Shown piece by piece: positions 5,499 through 6,436 of a stretch of DNA of 6,436 nt. The DNA comes from Bacillota bacterium (GTDB lineage: Bacteria > Bacillota > Clostridia > Oscillospirales > Oscillospiraceae). Made by a program: the position numbers and the translations under genes. A model generated the notes under the pieces. That model worked only from the letters and a program-made list of their open reading frames with translations, was not told the DNA's origin and ran no database searches. Numbering within the stretch: the first letter of the stretch is position 1; each line of letters opens with the position of its first letter. The stretch lies in the NCBI GenBank assembly GCA_017861415.1, contig JAGFXS010000076.1, positions 1 through 6,436 of the forward strand. Reading direction: 5' to 3'.

Positions 5499-6436
5499 AT
5501 GTATCGTCGGCAGCTGATCTCGACACTCAGTCTCATTTCCCTGTGTCTGGTGCTCCTTGGAGCAGGTTTTTTTAGTTTGTACTATCAGTACCATCTCAAC
5601 GAACTGAAAAAGACCATCCAGCAAAACGGACGCTCCATCTCCACCTACGCTCGGGAGGTGCTGACCAGCGAAGCGGATATCCGCAGCGACAACTTCCAGG
5701 GATTTTTATCTGCGGTCTCCAGTATTTCGGGAACGACCATTTTACTCTGTGAAGCAGACGGCACAATTTTCTATGCTACAGACCCAGAGCTTAACCTAAC
5801 GGTGGAGCGGCGCGTTCCCGAATGGGCCACAGAGGCGGCCCTGTCTCTGCGGACCTTCCCTGGCCTCACCACCTTTGAGGGACTGTTCCCCCACAGCAGC
5901 TATGTAACGGGGGTGCCAATCATCACCGAGCGCCTTGTGGCGACACCTCATGGATTGATCAAGACAGAGGTGCCCCTAGGCCTTCTGTTTATTGCCAATG
6001 ATGCGTCTTATGTAAAGGATTTCCTTTTGAACGCTCTGCAGTTGTTCCTTCTGACGGCAGCAGCGGTTTTGTTTATAACCATGATCATTTCTTCCCTCAC
6101 CACCCAGCACATGGTGCAGCCTCTGCGGGCCATGGTTTCGGCAGTCCATCGCTTTGCCCACGGCGATCTGGATACCCGGGTCACCGGCTATGCAGGCCGC
6201 AACGACGAAATCGGTGATCTGGCGGCGGCCTTTAACGACATGGCGGAGTCTCTCGCCCAGGGCGAGAAGCGGCGGAGCGAATTTGTAGCCAACGTCTCCC
6301 ACGAGTTAAAAACGCCCATGACCACTATTGCAGGCTTTGCCGACGGCATCTTGGACGGGACCATTCCACCCGCCAAGGAGCGGGAGTCCCTGGAGATCAT
6401 CTCTTCGGAGACGCGGCGTCTCTCCCGGATGGTGCG
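5499..6436 (+). CDS. Sensor histidine kinase (5' part; runs off the window)
   Basis: The first 312 residues are present. This is the membrane partner that should phosphorylate Asp53 of the upstream regulator. Order of parts: transmembrane helix 1 (about 6-28), an extracytoplasmic sensor region (about 29-174), transmembrane helix 2 (about 175-200), and a HAMP linker (about 198-252, with Gln207-Pro-Leu-Arg and the closing Asp-Glu-Ile-Gly-Asp-Leu). The dimerisation/phospho-acceptor helices follow, with H-box Ser-His268-Glu-Leu-Lys-Thr-Pro. His268 followed by Glu-Leu-Lys-Thr-Pro is the HPK1/HisKA class found in PhoR/WalK-type kinases. The N, G1, F and G2 boxes of the ATPase domain lie beyond the window. 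The sensor region has the size of a single extracytoplasmic PAS/Cache-like domain, and Ser-Gly-Thr-Thr-Ile-Leu-Leu-Cys-Glu-Ala-Asp-Gly-Thr-Ile resembles a PAS-like strand pair. Its signal is unknown. The frame is open to the last base. Confidence 0.95.
   Translation, partial: MYRRQLISTLSLISLCLVLLGAGFFSLYYQYHLNELKKTIQQNGRSISTYAREVLTSEADIRSDNFQGFLSAVSSISGTTILLCEADGTIFYATDPELNLTVERRVPEWATEAALSLRTFPGLTTFEGLFPHSSYVTGVPIITERLVATPHGLIKTEVPLGLLFIANDASYVKDFLLNALQLFLLTAAAVLFITMIISSLTTQHMVQPLRAMVSAVHRFAHGDLDTRVTGYAGRNDEIGDLAAAFNDMAESLAQGEKRRSEFVANVSHELKTPMTTIAGFADGILDGTIPPAKERESLEIISSETRRLSRMV

Noticed and set aside
5479..5517. Thirteen-codon + strand frame (ATG to TGA) overlapping the kinase start
   Set aside because: No ribosome binding site precedes it, and the purine-rich AAAGGGGG lies inside it and serves the kinase ATG at 5499. 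It is likely incidental.
5290..5526. Minus-strand open frame across the regulator-kinase junction
   Set aside because: It is antisense to conserved domain-coding sequence in the regulator and to the kinase start. There is no start signal.
5976..6302. Minus-strand open frame in the kinase region
   Set aside because: The + strand frame encodes an unambiguous transmembrane, HAMP and H-box series here, so the minus-strand frame is a shadow.
1..6436. tRNA, rRNA, CRISPR, insertion sequence or prophage signal
   Set aside because: I saw no cloverleaf, regularly spaced repeat, transposase motif or terminal inverted repeat pair. The long frames account for nearly the whole window.

Overview
The window looks like chromosomal DNA from a Gram-positive member of the Bacillota, most likely a Clostridia/Oscillospirales-type gut anaerobe. 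The evidence is an S-layer homology (SLH) surface protein with a Gram-positive-style signal peptide, AAAGGAGG-like ribosome binding sites, sigma-A-type promoters with extended -10 elements, and a PhoB/VanR-style response regulator next to a PhoR/WalK-type histidine kinase. The lineage is inferred from overall character; no marker gene is present. All genes are on the + strand.

Layout. Positions 1-114 hold an AT-rich promoter and a short leader. Positions 115-4638 encode one very large secreted protein (1507 residues): signal peptide, three SLH domains, a beta-solenoid-like stretch, three tandem copies of an Fn3/Ig-like module, a Big_5-like domain, a poorly recognisable segment, two more copies of the same module, and a second Big_5-like C-terminal domain. 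Positions 4639-4758 contain a perfect 13-bp hairpin and then a well-formed promoter. Positions 4759-5448 encode an OmpR/PhoB-family response regulator. Positions 5499-6436 encode the first 312 residues of its sensor histidine kinase, cut by the window edge just after the H-box/dimerisation helices.

How they may work together. The SLH protein should be exported and held non-covalently on secondary cell-wall polymer, with its long modular part facing outward. The regulator and kinase form a standard two-component pair, very probably co-transcribed from the promoter at 4693-4721. Whether this pair controls the surface protein is only suggested by adjacency. I see no RNA gene, mobile element, CRISPR array or phage gene, and no clear evidence of a wholly new system. 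The most distinctive element is the five-copy, cysteine-marked module in the surface protein.
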